From CBDUEF01 sp018063485 (lineage in GTDB: Bacteria > Pseudomonadota > Alphaproteobacteria > Rhodobacterales > Rhodobacteraceae), in assembly GCA_037045435.1 (NCBI GenBank), contig JBAOID010000020.1:44578-108577 (forward strand): a stretch of 64,000 bases of DNA, in the 5' to 3' direction. This document shows, in pieces, positions 18,824 through 26,917 of the stretch (within the stretch, counting starts at the first letter, position 1; every line of letters begins with the position of its first letter). Under the pieces are notes generated by a model. The model worked only from the letters and a program-made list of their open reading frames with translations. It did no database searches and was not told the DNA's origin. The position numbers and the translations under genes were made by a program.

Positions 18824-20194
18824 ATGACCAAGGGATGGACAAAAGCAGATTGGCGCGCGAAACCGAGGGTGCAGATGCCGGATTACCCGGATGCGGGTGT
18901 GCTCAACGGCGTTGAGGCGCAACTGGCGAAATATCCGCCGCTGGTCTTTGCGGGCGAGGCAAGGAAACTGAAAAAGCAGTTGGCGCTTGCCGCCGAGGGC
19001 AAGGCGTTTCTTTTGCAGGGCGGCGATTGTGCCGAGAGTTTTGCCGAATTCAGTGCCGACAATATCCGCGATACCTTTCGGGTAATGCTGCAAATGGCTG
19101 TCGTGCTGACCTATGGTGCCAAGGTGCCGGTGATCAAGGTTGGCCGAATGGCGGGTCAGTTTGCCAAGCCGCGCTCGGCGGGCACCGAAGTGATCGACGG
19201 GGTGGAACTGCCCAGCTATCGCGGTGACATCATCAACGGGTTTGATTTCACCGCCGAGGCCCGCATTCCCGATCCGCAGCGCATGTTGCAGGCCTATACC
19301 CAAGCGGCCGCCTCGCTGAACCTGTTGCGCGCCTTCTCGACCGGTGGTTTTGCCGATATCCACCGCGTTCACAGTTGGACCCTGGGCTTTGCCGAGCATG
19401 ACAAGGCCGAGCGTTACCGTGAGTTGTCGAACCGCATTTCTGACGCGCTTGATTTCATGAACGCCGCCGGGATCAATTCGGAAACCGCGCATACGCTTTC
19501 AACGGTGGAATTCTACACCAGCCACGAAGCCTTGTTGTTGGAATATGAAGAGGCGATGTGCCGGGTTGACAGCATCACGGGCCAGAACGTGGCCGGCTCG
19601 GGCCATATGATCTGGATCGGTGACCGCACCCGCCAGCCCGACGGCGCGCATGTCGAATTCTGCCGTGGGGTCTTGAACCCGATTGGTCTGAAATGCGGGC
19701 CGTCAACCACTGCCGACGACCTGAAAGTGCTGATGGCCAAGCTGAACCCCGCCAATGAGGCGGGCCGCTTGACCCTTATCGCCCGTTTTGGGGCTGGCAA
19801 AGTGGGTGACAACCTGCCGCGCCTGATCAAGGCGGTGAAGGACGAGGGGGCGAATGTCGTCTGGTCTTGCGATCCGATGCACGGCAACACCATCAAGGCG
19901 GCTTCGGGTTACAAGACCCGCCCGTTTGATTCGGTGCTGCGCGAGGTGCGTGAGTTCTTCCAGATCCACAAGGCCGAGGGCACGGTTCCGGGCGGTGTGC
20001 ATTTCGAGATGACCGGTAAGGACGTAACTGAATGCACCGGCGGTTTGCGCGCGGTGACGGATGAGAACCTGTCGGACCGCTACCACACCGCTTGCGATCC
20101 GCGCTTGAATGCCTCGCAATCGCTGGAATTGGCCTTTCTGGTGTCGGAAGAGCTTTCGGCCCAACGTCAGGCCGCGCATCGCGTCGCACTTTGA
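18824..20194 (+). CDS. Class II 3-deoxy-7-phosphoheptulonate (DAHP) synthase
   Basis: This 456-residue enzyme condenses phosphoenolpyruvate with erythrose 4-phosphate, the first step of the shikimate pathway. It is of the plant-like class II: PPLVFAGEARKLKKQL, LLQGGDCAESFAEF with the metal-binding cysteine, YRGDIINGFDF, and GGVHFEMTGKDVTECTGG near the end. The start at 18824 gives MTKGWTKADWR, usual for alphaproteobacteria. It is a single gene, followed by a hairpin terminator. Confidence 0.94.
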   Translation: MTKGWTKADWRAKPRVQMPDYPDAGVLNGVEAQLAKYPPLVFAGEARKLKKQLALAAEGKAFLLQGGDCAESFAEFSADNIRDTFRVMLQMAVVLTYGAKVPVIKVGRMAGQFAKPRSAGTEVIDGVELPSYRGDIINGFDFTAEARIPDPQRMLQAYTQAAASLNLLRAFSTGGFADIHRVHSWTLGFAEHDKAERYRELSNRISDALDFMNAAGINSETAHTLSTVEFYTSHEALLLEYEEAMCRVDSITGQNVAGSGHMIWIGDRTRQPDGAHVEFCRGVLNPIGLKCGPSTTADDLKVLMAKLNPANEAGRLTLIARFGAGKVGDNLPRLIKAVKDEGANVVWSCDPMHGNTIKAASGYKTRPFDSVLREVREFFQIHKAEGTVPGGVHFEMTGKDVTECTGGLRAVTDENLSDRYHTACDPRLNASQSLELAFLVSEELSAQRQAAHRVAL

Positions 20195-20213
20195 AGCGGT
20201 AAGACCGGTTGCA

Positions 20214-20241
20214 AAAGGGCAGGGGGCAACCTCTGCCCTTT
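20214..20241 (+). terminator. Hairpin terminator after the DAHP synthase gene
   Basis: AAAGGGCAG pairs with CTGCCCTTT around a ten-base loop, directly after the stop codon. Because a convergent gene ends 18 bases beyond, it may serve both strands. Confidence 0.65.
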
Positions 20242-20258
20242 GTCTGCCCAAACCCCAT

Positions 20259-20897
20259 TCAGTCGCGGGAACTGACCAGCCTGAGCATCGGCGTAGCCGA
20301 ACCGGAAATGGTGGGCTTTGGGAGGGCTTTGGCCGGAACATGGCCTTGCAAAGGTGCAAGAACCGCCCCGATCGGTTCGCTGACATAGCCCGAGATGACA
20401 AACCGGCGGGGGGCACGCCCGACTTCTCCGTCAAGCGCCAGACAGCCCAGAAGCAGGTCAGGCTCGGCCAGCGTGCCGATTAGCGGCAACAGCACCATGC
20501 GGGCTGCAAGCGGCGCGCGGGCAAGTCCGCACTCTGCTTGCAACCACAGATCAACCACTGCGTGCCGGATAAAGGAGGTTTCCATCGCCTCGGACAGGCG
20601 CGGCCTTGCCGAAGGCTCGAACAGCGCGCTCAGCGGCATTCCGCGCAAATCCATTGCCAACAGGTCGTGCAATTGTGAGCCTGCAATGCGAAAGCGGGCA
20701 TGGCCCGGCGCGATACGCTCGATCAAGAACACCTGTCCCAACGCATCGGACAGGCCCCGTGGGTCGATCTGGTCACGATGGGGCAGGCCGCCCGGTGGCC
20801 GAAGCGCTTCCCAATAGGCGCGCACCTGTTGAACGGCCACAAGGCTGTTGGGGTTTCCGGTTGTCGGCGTGGAATTGCCAATGATCGTCAGTGCCAT
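20259..20897 (-). CDS. PAS-domain protein (PAS_5 type)
   Basis: This protein of 212 residues resembles the alphaproteobacterial PAS_5 (DUF1488-like naming varies) family. The segment GLPHRDQIDPRGLSDALGQVFLIERI, followed by ARFRIAGSQLHDLLAMDLRGMPL, is typical of the family. The ATG at 20897 has a GGGAAAG site in front and is favoured over an upstream start. No output domain is visible, so it may act as a cytoplasmic sensor through a partner. Function is unknown. Confidence 0.75.
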   Translation of the reverse strand: MALTIIGNSTPTTGNPNSLVAVQQVRAYWEALRPPGGLPHRDQIDPRGLSDALGQVFLIERIAPGHARFRIAGSQLHDLLAMDLRGMPLSALFEPSARPRLSEAMETSFIRHAVVDLWLQAECGLARAPLAARMVLLPLIGTLAEPDLLLGCLALDGEVGRAPRRFVISGYVSEPIGAVLAPLQGHVPAKALPKPTISGSATPMLRLVSSRD

Positions 20898-21056
20898 CGC
20901 TCTTTCCCAGCTTATTTTCTGATGTTGAAACGCAATGAGGGTTAATTCCGCTGCAACACCTGTTACCAAGATCTTAAGGTTACACCCGTGATCGACATTT
21001 TGGCGGGAAATCTCGACAAATGGTAAATACTCGAACGTCTTGGGGAAGAAGTGGCA

Positions 21057-21950
21057 ATGACGGTATCAATGACAGGGTTTGCTGCAGCCAAGGGGCACGG
21101 GGCTGGCCATAGCTGGAGTTGGGATTTGCGGTCGGTCAATGGCAAGGGGCTTGATCTGCGGCTGCGGGTGCCAGAGTGGATTGACGGATTGGAGCCCGCT
21201 CTGCGCGCAGAATTGTCGCGCGCATTGCAACGTGGCAATGTCAGCCTGGCGCTCAAGGTGATGCGGGATGGGTCTGATGGGACGGATACCCGCATCAACA
21301 CCACCGCCCTGGCCGGAGTGCTGGCCGCTTTGCATCAGGTCGAGCAGGCAGCGATGGAGGCGGGCGTTACTTTGGGCCAACCCACCGGGGCCGATGTTCT
21401 GGCCGTGCGTGGCGTGATGGAGGCGAGTGTTGCCGAAACCGACACGGCGGCGTTGCGTCAGGCGATTCTGGGCGATCTCTCTGCCCTGATCGCCGCGTTC
21501 ACAGCCATGCGTCAAGCTGAAGGCCAGGCGTTGAACGCGGTTGTTGCAGCGCAACTTGCAATGATCGGCAATCTGGTTGCGGATGGCCTTCGCGAAGCCG
21601 AGGCGCGGCGGAGTGTCAGCGCAACCAATCTGCGCGATGCCCTGCGCCGGGTTCTCGACAATGTTGACGGGCTGGATGAGCAGCGACTTGCTCAGGAGCT
21701 TGCCTTGCTGGCGGTAAGGAACGATGTGACCGAGGAGTTGGACCGGCTTTCGGCCCATATCGTTGCCGCAGGTTCCTTGCTTGCAGACAGCGGGCCGGTT
21801 GGCCGGAAGTTTGATTTCCTGATGCAGGAATTCATGCGCGAGGCCAATACATTGTGCTCGAAATCGCAATCGCTTGCCCTGACGCGGATCGGGCTTGACC
21901 TCAAGACCGTGATCGACCAGATGCGCGAACAAGTTCAGAATGTGGAATAA
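21057..21950 (+). CDS. yicC: YicC family protein (putative endoribonuclease)
   Basis: This 297-residue protein starts MTVSMTGFAAAKG, the family hallmark, and ends RIGLDLKTVIDQMREQVQNVE, also conserved. The segment FLMQEFMREANTLCSKSQS near the C terminus is the best family signature. YicC of E. coli has been shown to be an endoribonuclease that acts on small RNA. A GTG two codons upstream could also start translation, but the ATG fits the family better. It lies three bases before gmk, a common pairing. Confidence 0.92.
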   Translation: MTVSMTGFAAAKGHGAGHSWSWDLRSVNGKGLDLRLRVPEWIDGLEPALRAELSRALQRGNVSLALKVMRDGSDGTDTRINTTALAGVLAALHQVEQAAMEAGVTLGQPTGADVLAVRGVMEASVAETDTAALRQAILGDLSALIAAFTAMRQAEGQALNAVVAAQLAMIGNLVADGLREAEARRSVSATNLRDALRRVLDNVDGLDEQRLAQELALLAVRNDVTEELDRLSAHIVAAGSLLADSGPVGRKFDFLMQEFMREANTLCSKSQSLALTRIGLDLKTVIDQMREQVQNVE

Positions 21951-21953
21951 GCC

Positions 21954-22589
21954 ATGCAACGGCGCGGACTTCTGTTGATTCTTTCTTCGCCGTCAGGTGC
22001 CGGCAAATCCACCTTGGCACGGCGCTTGATGGAGTGGGATCCAACCTTGCGGTTCTCGGTATCCGCGACAACCCGGGCGCCAAGGCCGGGAGAGGTGGAC
22101 GGGCGCGATTACCATTTCAGCGGTCGCGCGGAGTTCGAGGCGATGGTGCAAGGCGGTCAGATGCTGGAACATGCCGAGGTTTTCGGCAATTTCTATGGCA
22201 GCCCCCGCGCACCGGTTGAAGCCGCCATGAATGAAGGCCGCGACACCCTGTTTGATATCGACTGGCAAGGCGGTCAGCAAATCCGCAACTCGGCGCTGGG
22301 GCGCGATGCGGTGTCGATCTTTGTGTTGCCGCCGTCGATTGCCGAATTGGAGCGCCGGTTGCGCTCACGCGCGCAAGACAGTGATGCGGTCATTGCCGGG
22401 CGCATGGCCAAAAGCCGCGACGAAATCAGCCATTGGGCCGAGTATGATTATGTCTTGATCAACAATGACATCGACGCGGCTTTCGCGGAATTGGCGACCA
22501 TCTTGCAGGCCGAACGGATGCGGCGTGACCGCCAGCCCGCGCTTTCGGAATTTGTCCGCAGTTTGAACAAGGAGTTTGAAACCCGATGA
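21954..22589 (+). CDS. gmk: Guanylate kinase
   Basis: This 211-residue kinase phosphorylates GMP to GDP with ATP. It has the P-loop SSPSGAGKST at about residues 11-20, the GMP-binding SATTRAPRPGEVDGRDYHF, and DTLFDIDWQGGQQI. Length is normal. The last four bases overlap the start of the next gene (ATGA), which implies coupled translation with the gamma-carbonic anhydrase. Confidence 0.96.
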   Translation: MQRRGLLLILSSPSGAGKSTLARRLMEWDPTLRFSVSATTRAPRPGEVDGRDYHFSGRAEFEAMVQGGQMLEHAEVFGNFYGSPRAPVEAAMNEGRDTLFDIDWQGGQQIRNSALGRDAVSIFVLPPSIAELERRLRSRAQDSDAVIAGRMAKSRDEISHWAEYDYVLINNDIDAAFAELATILQAERMRRDRQPALSEFVRSLNKEFETR

Positions 22590-23107
22590 TTTACGCTTTG
22601 GACGAAGTTGCGCCAGCCATTGCAGCCACCGCTTGGGTTGCGCCCAGTGCCGATGTGATCGGGCGCGTGGTTTTGGAGGATACCGCCAGTATCTGGTTTG
22701 GTGCGGTGTTGCGCGGCGACAACGAGCAAATCCGCATCGGTCGTGGCTCGAACGTGCAGGAAAATTCCGTTCTGCACACTGATATGGGCTATCCTCTGAG
22801 CGTGGGCGAGAATTGCACCATCGGCCACAAGGCGATGCTGCACGGCTGCACCATTGGCGATGGCAGTCTGATCGGCATGGGGGCCACGATCTTGAACGGG
22901 GCAGTGATCGGCAAAGGCTGTCTGATCGGCGCTTGCGCCTTGATCACCGAAGGCAAGGTGATCCCGGATGGCAGTCTGGTGATGGGGGCACCTGGCAAGG
23001 TGGTGCGGATGCTGGACGCCGAGGCGCAGGCAAGGCTTTTGCTGTCGGCGGCCGGGTATCAGGAAAATGCCAGACGGTTTGCCAAGGGAATGACGCCTTT
23101 GAAATGA
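22586..23107 (+). CDS. Gamma-carbonic anhydrase family protein (left-handed beta-helix)
   Basis: This 173-residue hexapeptide-repeat protein has the family pattern ADVIGRVVLEDTASIWFGAVLRGDNEQI and the zinc-ligand histidines in SVLHTD and IGHKAMLHGCTIGD. The C-terminal helix (ENARRFAKGMTPL) packs on the beta-helix in this trimeric family. Some members are true zinc or iron carbonic anhydrases, others lack activity. It ends at a hairpin that terminates the convergent DUF1127 gene. Confidence 0.9.
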   Translation: MIYALDEVAPAIAATAWVAPSADVIGRVVLEDTASIWFGAVLRGDNEQIRIGRGSNVQENSVLHTDMGYPLSVGENCTIGHKAMLHGCTIGDGSLIGMGATILNGAVIGKGCLIGACALITEGKVIPDGSLVMGAPGKVVRMLDAEAQARLLLSAAGYQENARRFAKGMTPLK

Positions 23108-23128
23108 AAAAGGCCCCAATCGGGGCCC
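23107..23128 (-). terminator. Rho-independent terminator of the DUF1127 gene
   Basis: On the minus strand GGCCCCG pairs with GGGGCC and is followed by TTTTT. It sits 23 bases past the small gene's stop codon. Confidence 0.8.
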
Positions 23129-23150
23129 AAGACATCCTTTCTGGATGGAT

Positions 23151-23312
23151 TCAGCCCCAGACGGCTTTGCGGGCAATGGCCTCGGCATCCCCGGGGAAGA
23201 TCCCCAGATCGAGCGCGACATGGCGCGGCATCGAGGCAATCTCATCGCGGGTGCGGCGGTAAAGCGCACGTTTCTCGGCGGCGTCACGGATTCTGGCAAT
23301 AATCGAGTTCAT
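23151..23312 (-). CDS. Small DUF1127 protein, 53 residues
   Basis: The protein reads MNSIIARIRDAAEKRALY, then RRTRDEIASMPRHVALDLGI and a short tail. The arginine-rich middle with a short helix and the DLGI ending match the DUF1127 small proteins common in alphaproteobacteria. Several members act in RNA turnover or phosphate and carbon physiology. A strong GGAAAGGAAAC site precedes the ATG. A palindrome that matches the GAPDH operators lies 76 bases upstream, so it may share their control. Confidence 0.85.
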   Translation of the reverse strand: MNSIIARIRDAAEKRALYRRTRDEIASMPRHVALDLGIFPGDAEAIARKAVWG

Positions 23313-23387
23313 AATGTTTCCTTTCCTCTGCGATGACGCGGCCCGGATGGCTTTGTCCCTGTTCGCATAGGCAGGATATAGGAACTA

Positions 23388-23401
23388 TGGTGGCGCTAAC
23401 A
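23388..23401 (-). promoter_or_regulatory. Operator-like palindrome upstream of the DUF1127 gene
   Basis: TGGTGGCGCTAACA matches 12 of 14 positions of the palindrome TGTTAGCGCTAACA, which also occurs in front of both GAPDH genes. The GCG-centred symmetry is typical of LacI-family operators. Confidence 0.5.
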
Positions 23402-23486
23402 ATCCCTATTGCTGCGCTGCGGCATTGCGCCCAGCGCATAGCTTGATTGGGGGCGAATGATGCGCCCCCAACCTTTCACCATTTGA

Positions 23487-24488
23487 TTACAACAACTTAC
23501 CCATGGCAACTGCGGTATCAGCCATGCGATTTGAAAAGCCCCATTCATTGTCATACCAGCTCAGAATCCGGCACATCGTACCGTCCAGCACCTTGGTTTG
23601 ATCCATATGGAAAACCGCGGAATGCGGGTCATGGTTGAAATCTGAAGAGACATTCGGGCGGTCGGTCAGGCCCAAAATCCCCTTGAGCCGCCCATTCGCC
23701 GCCGCGCGGATCACATCATTGATCTCGGCAACCGTGGTTTCCCTGCTGGCTTCGAACACCAGATCAACCGCCGAAACATTCGGTGTCGGCACCCGGATGG
23801 CGACGCCGTCCAGTTTACCTTTCAACTCTGGCAGCACCAGCCCAACCGCCTTTGCGGCTCCGGTCGAGGTTGGAATCATCGACAAGGCGGCGGCGCGGGC
23901 GCGGTAAAGATCGCGGTGCATCGTATCCAGCGTGGGTTGATCTCCGGTGTAGCTGTGGATCGTGGTCATGAAGCCACGCTTGATACCGATGGCGTCATTC
24001 AAGACCTGCGCCACAGGTGCCAGGCAATTCGTGGTGCAGGAGGCATTTGAGACGACAATATCTGCCGCCGTCAAGGTTGCATGGTTCACGCCGTAAACGA
24101 TGGTCTTGTCCGCGCCATCGCCGGGGGCTGAAATCAACACACGCTTGGCACCGTTCTCAAGGTGGGGCAGGCATTTCTCTTTGGAATTGAAGATACCCGT
24201 GCATTCCAGCACGATATCAACATCTGACCAAGGCAGATCGGCGGGATTGCGCAGCGCCGTCACCCGGATCTTGCCGCGCCCGACGTCGATCCAATCCTCA
24301 CCGGTGGTTACCTCAAAGGGAAAACGCCCATGCACGGAATCAAAGCGCAACAGATGGGCGTTGGTTTCCACCGGGCCAAGATCATTCAGAGCGACCACCT
24401 CAATATCGGTTCGGCCCGATTCGAGAATGGCACGAAGGATATTTCGGCCGATACGACCAAATCCATTGATGGCTACTTTGACGGTCAT
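23487..24488 (-). CDS. gap: Glyceraldehyde-3-phosphate dehydrogenase, GapA-like copy
   Basis: This 333-residue enzyme oxidises glyceraldehyde 3-phosphate to 1,3-bisphosphoglycerate. It has NAD-binding INGFGRIGRNILRA, catalytic C151 in SNASCTTNC, and the C-terminal WYDNEWGFSNRMADT. At the end of the second strand it reads VVALNDLG; the aspartate there is the residue that favours NAD over NADP in this family. It lies in tandem with a second GAPDH gene, with a 47-residue protein between. A palindromic operator lies 38 bases upstream of the ATG. Confidence 0.95.
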   Translation of the reverse strand: MTVKVAINGFGRIGRNILRAILESGRTDIEVVALNDLGPVETNAHLLRFDSVHGRFPFEVTTGEDWIDVGRGKIRVTALRNPADLPWSDVDIVLECTGIFNSKEKCLPHLENGAKRVLISAPGDGADKTIVYGVNHATLTAADIVVSNASCTTNCLAPVAQVLNDAIGIKRGFMTTIHSYTGDQPTLDTMHRDLYRARAAALSMIPTSTGAAKAVGLVLPELKGKLDGVAIRVPTPNVSAVDLVFEASRETTVAEINDVIRAAANGRLKGILGLTDRPNVSSDFNHDPHSAVFHMDQTKVLDGTMCRILSWYDNEWGFSNRMADTAVAMGKLL

Positions 24489-24525
24489 CGGGGCCTCCTG
24501 AAATCCATTCGCGCGAGTCGCGTCG

Positions 24526-24539
24526 CGATAGCGCTAACA
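24526..24539 (-). promoter_or_regulatory. Operator-like palindrome upstream of gap copy 1
   Basis: CGATAGCGCTAACA matches 12 of 14 positions of the shared palindrome TGTTAGCGCTAACA, with a perfect TAGCGCTA core. Confidence 0.55.
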
Positions 24540-24579
24540 ATGCCAAATTGGTTCAACAATCAAGACCAGTCTGCATTGG

Positions 24580-24723
24580 TCAGCGCCAAAAGGACAGATA
24601 CTCGACGAAATCCGCGGCTTTTCGCAACAAGAAAAGCGAGGCTAAGCCTTGATTGAGATAGTGATCAACAGAAACTGCCGCGACAATCAGTGCGGCGAAG
24701 ATCACAGCAAAAAGGTTGGACAT
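24580..24723 (-). CDS. Small membrane protein, 47 residues, between two GAPDH genes
   Basis: The product begins MSNLFAVIFAALIVAAVSVD, a single hydrophobic segment, and ends with a short charged tail (LLRKAADFVEYLSFWR). A strong GGAGGGGGC ribosome binding site precedes the ATG, and the start lies 11 bases after the stop of the upstream GAPDH gene, so it is probably in that operon. I recall similar short frames beside gap in roseobacters but cannot name a family. The function is unknown. Confidence 0.65.
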   Translation of the reverse strand: MSNLFAVIFAALIVAAVSVDHYLNQGLASLFLLRKAADFVEYLSFWR

Positions 24724-24734
24724 GCCCCCTCCGG

Positions 24735-25733
24735 TTACTGGAGGAGCCGCCCCATTACGCCAGCCACATCGGCCATACGGCAGGAAAAGCCCCACTCATT
24801 GTCATACCAAGCCAGCACGCGCACCTGACGGCCCACCACTTTGGTCTGATCTGGGGCGAAGATAGAGGAGTATGGCGTATGATTGAAGTCAATTGATACC
24901 TTGGGTTCTGGGTCATAGGCCAAAACCATCCCCATATAGCCAGCCGCCGCTTCGCGCATGATGGCGTTGACCTCATCCACTGTAACCGTCTTGTTGGCGA
25001 TAAAGGTCAGATCCACCGCTGAGACGTTGGGGGTAGGAACCCGAATTGCCGACCCGTCCAGCTTGCCGGCCAACTCGGGCATCACTTCGCCCAAGGCCTT
25101 TGCGGCACCGGTCGAGGTGGGAATCATCGCCATCGCGGCAGAGCGCGCGCGGTAAAGATCGACGTGGCGGCGGTCCAGCGTGGGTTGATCGCCGGTGTAG
25201 GAGTGGATCGTTGTCATGATCCCGCTTTCTATGCCGATGGCATCGTTCAGCACTTTGGCCAAGGGGGCAAGGCAGTTTGTGGTACAAGATCCGTTCGAAA
25301 CCACCAGATGCTCGGCGGTAAGTTGACGGTGGTTCACCCCGTAAACCACAGTTTTATCTGCATTTTTTGCAGGTGCAGACACCAGAACACGTTTGGCCCC
25401 GCGCGTCAGATGCACTGCGGCCTTGTCGCGTTCGTTGAAATTGCCGGTGCATTCCAGGACAACATCGACGCCTTCCCAATCCAATTCTTGCGGATTGTAG
25501 GTGGACATCACCCGCATCGGGCCGCGTCCCAGATCCAGCTCATTGCCGGACACCTTGACCACACCGGGAAACCGCCCGTGGACCGAATCGTATTTCAACA
25601 GATGTGCATTGGTTTCAATCGGCCCGGTTGCATTGATCGCAACCACCTGAACATCGTTACGCGCTGATTCTGCGATATGGGCCAAAGTACAGCGACCGAT
25701 CCGTCCAAATCCGTTGATTCCAATCGTGATCAT
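24735..25733 (-). CDS. gap: Glyceraldehyde-3-phosphate dehydrogenase, GapB-like copy
   Basis: This 332-residue second GAPDH shares the fold and catalytic cysteine (SNGSCTTNC) with its neighbour. At the cofactor-selecting site it reads VVAINATG where the other copy has ALNDLG. Loss of the aspartate resembles GapB enzymes, which use NADP and work in gluconeogenesis; that it does so here is inference. Two operator-like palindromes lie 80-115 bases upstream of the ATG. The tandem arrangement suggests ancient duplication rather than recent copying, since the proteins differ throughout. Confidence 0.94.
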   Translation of the reverse strand: MITIGINGFGRIGRCTLAHIAESARNDVQVVAINATGPIETNAHLLKYDSVHGRFPGVVKVSGNELDLGRGPMRVMSTYNPQELDWEGVDVVLECTGNFNERDKAAVHLTRGAKRVLVSAPAKNADKTVVYGVNHRQLTAEHLVVSNGSCTTNCLAPLAKVLNDAIGIESGIMTTIHSYTGDQPTLDRRHVDLYRARSAAMAMIPTSTGAAKALGEVMPELAGKLDGSAIRVPTPNVSAVDLTFIANKTVTVDEVNAIMREAAAGYMGMVLAYDPEPKVSIDFNHTPYSSIFAPDQTKVVGRQVRVLAWYDNEWGFSCRMADVAGVMGRLLQ

Positions 25734-25813
25734 TGCGGTGCCCTCTTTGTTGTCAAAGCACTATAGGGCAGCAATCCACGGGTAGCAAAGCCAAAGGGCC
25801 ATATCTTTCATGG

Positions 25814-25846
25814 TGTTAGCGTTAACTATTGCCGTTCGCGCTAACA
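25814..25846 (-). promoter_or_regulatory. Pair of operator-like palindromes upstream of gap copy 2
   Basis: TGTTAGCGTTAACT (25814-25827) and CGTTCGCGCTAACA (25833-25846) each match 12 of 14 positions of TGTTAGCGCTAACA. They are 19 bases apart, about two helical turns, so two dimers could bind the same face. The motif resembles the site I recall for CceR, the LacI-family regulator of central carbon metabolism in Rhodobacter. Confidence 0.6.
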
Positions 25847-25913
25847 AGTCACAGTCTTTGCCATTGCGCCATGTCGTTGTTAGAACGGGGCGGAAGGTAT
25901 CCGAGGGGGCTAT

Positions 25914-26885
25914 ATGAGCGGGTTATTGGCGCTGTTTGATGATGTGGCGGCGATTGCCAAAGTGGCAGCGGCCTCGGTGGATGACATCGCCAGCGGCGCG
26001 GCTCAGGCCGGGGCAAAGGCTGCCGGTGTGGTGATTGACGATGCGGCCGTCACTCCGACCTATGTACAGGGTTTTTCGGCGAAACGGGAATTGCCGATCA
26101 TCGGGCGCATTGCCTTGGGGTCGATCAAGAACAAGCTGATCTTCTTGCTGCCGATGGCTTTGCTGCTTGCCAATTTCTTGCCGCAAGCGATCACGCCCTT
26201 GCTGATGCTGGGGGGGCTTTATCTTAGCTTTGAAGGGGCGGAAAAGGTGTTTCACCGGCTTTTTCCACATGGCGAGAAGGGTGTCGAGGCCGATTATGAC
26301 ACCCAAAACCCCGCCCATCTGGAAGAGGCGAAGATTGGCGGAGCCATCAAGACCGATTTTATCCTCTCGGCCGAGATCATGACCATTGCTCTGTCGTCGA
26401 TACCGGAGTCGGCCTGGTGGGTCGAGGCAATTACCCTGGCGATTGTCGGCACGGCGATCACGGTTGTGGTCTATGGCGCCGTGGCCCTGATCGTGAAGAT
26501 GGATGATGTCGGTCTGTTCATGGCGCGGCAGGGCCGGTTGCGGCTGACCCGGACTTTCGGGCGATGGCTGGTGCAGGCAATGCCGTTGGTTCTTGCGGTG
26601 CTTGCCACGGTCGGCACTGCGGCGATGCTTTGGGTTGGCGGCTCGATCCTTTTGCATGGTGCGGAAACGCTTGGCTGGACCGCACCCGCGCATCTGGTGG
26701 AAGGCTGGGCGGAAACGATTGCGCCTTTGTTGCCGCAAGCGGCGGGGTTTATCCATTGGGCCGTTGTCGCGGCGAGTGGTGGGGTGCTGGGGCTGGCGAT
26801 TGGCACGCTTTTGATCCCGGTTGCAACACGAGTGATCGGGCCACTCCTGGGGCGGTTTTCCAAAAAGCAAGAGGCCGCACATTGA
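25914..26885 (+). CDS. DUF808 (YedI-type) inner-membrane protein
   Basis: This 323-residue protein begins MSGLLALFDDVAAIAKVAAASVDDIA, the conserved DUF808 start, and has IIGRIALGSIKNKLIFLLPMALLL followed by about seven more hydrophobic segments and VKMDDVGLFMA. The family is widespread but has no assigned role. It is divergent from gap copy 2 and convergent with tkt, with which it shares a terminator. Confidence 0.88.
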   Translation: MSGLLALFDDVAAIAKVAAASVDDIASGAAQAGAKAAGVVIDDAAVTPTYVQGFSAKRELPIIGRIALGSIKNKLIFLLPMALLLANFLPQAITPLLMLGGLYLSFEGAEKVFHRLFPHGEKGVEADYDTQNPAHLEEAKIGGAIKTDFILSAEIMTIALSSIPESAWWVEAITLAIVGTAITVVVYGAVALIVKMDDVGLFMARQGRLRLTRTFGRWLVQAMPLVLAVLATVGTAAMLWVGGSILLHGAETLGWTAPAHLVEGWAETIAPLLPQAAGFIHWAVVAASGGVLGLAIGTLLIPVATRVIGPLLGRFSKKQEAAH

Positions 26886-26894
26886 GTGCGGCCT
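26871..26894. terminator. Bidirectional hairpin between the DUF808 gene and tkt
   Basis: AGGCCGCAC pairs with GTGCGGCCT around an ATTGA loop that contains the DUF808 stop codon. It lies between convergent genes. No long T tract is present on either strand. Confidence 0.6.
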
Positions 26895-26917
26895 TCTGAA
26901 ACAAGGCTATTGGCGGA

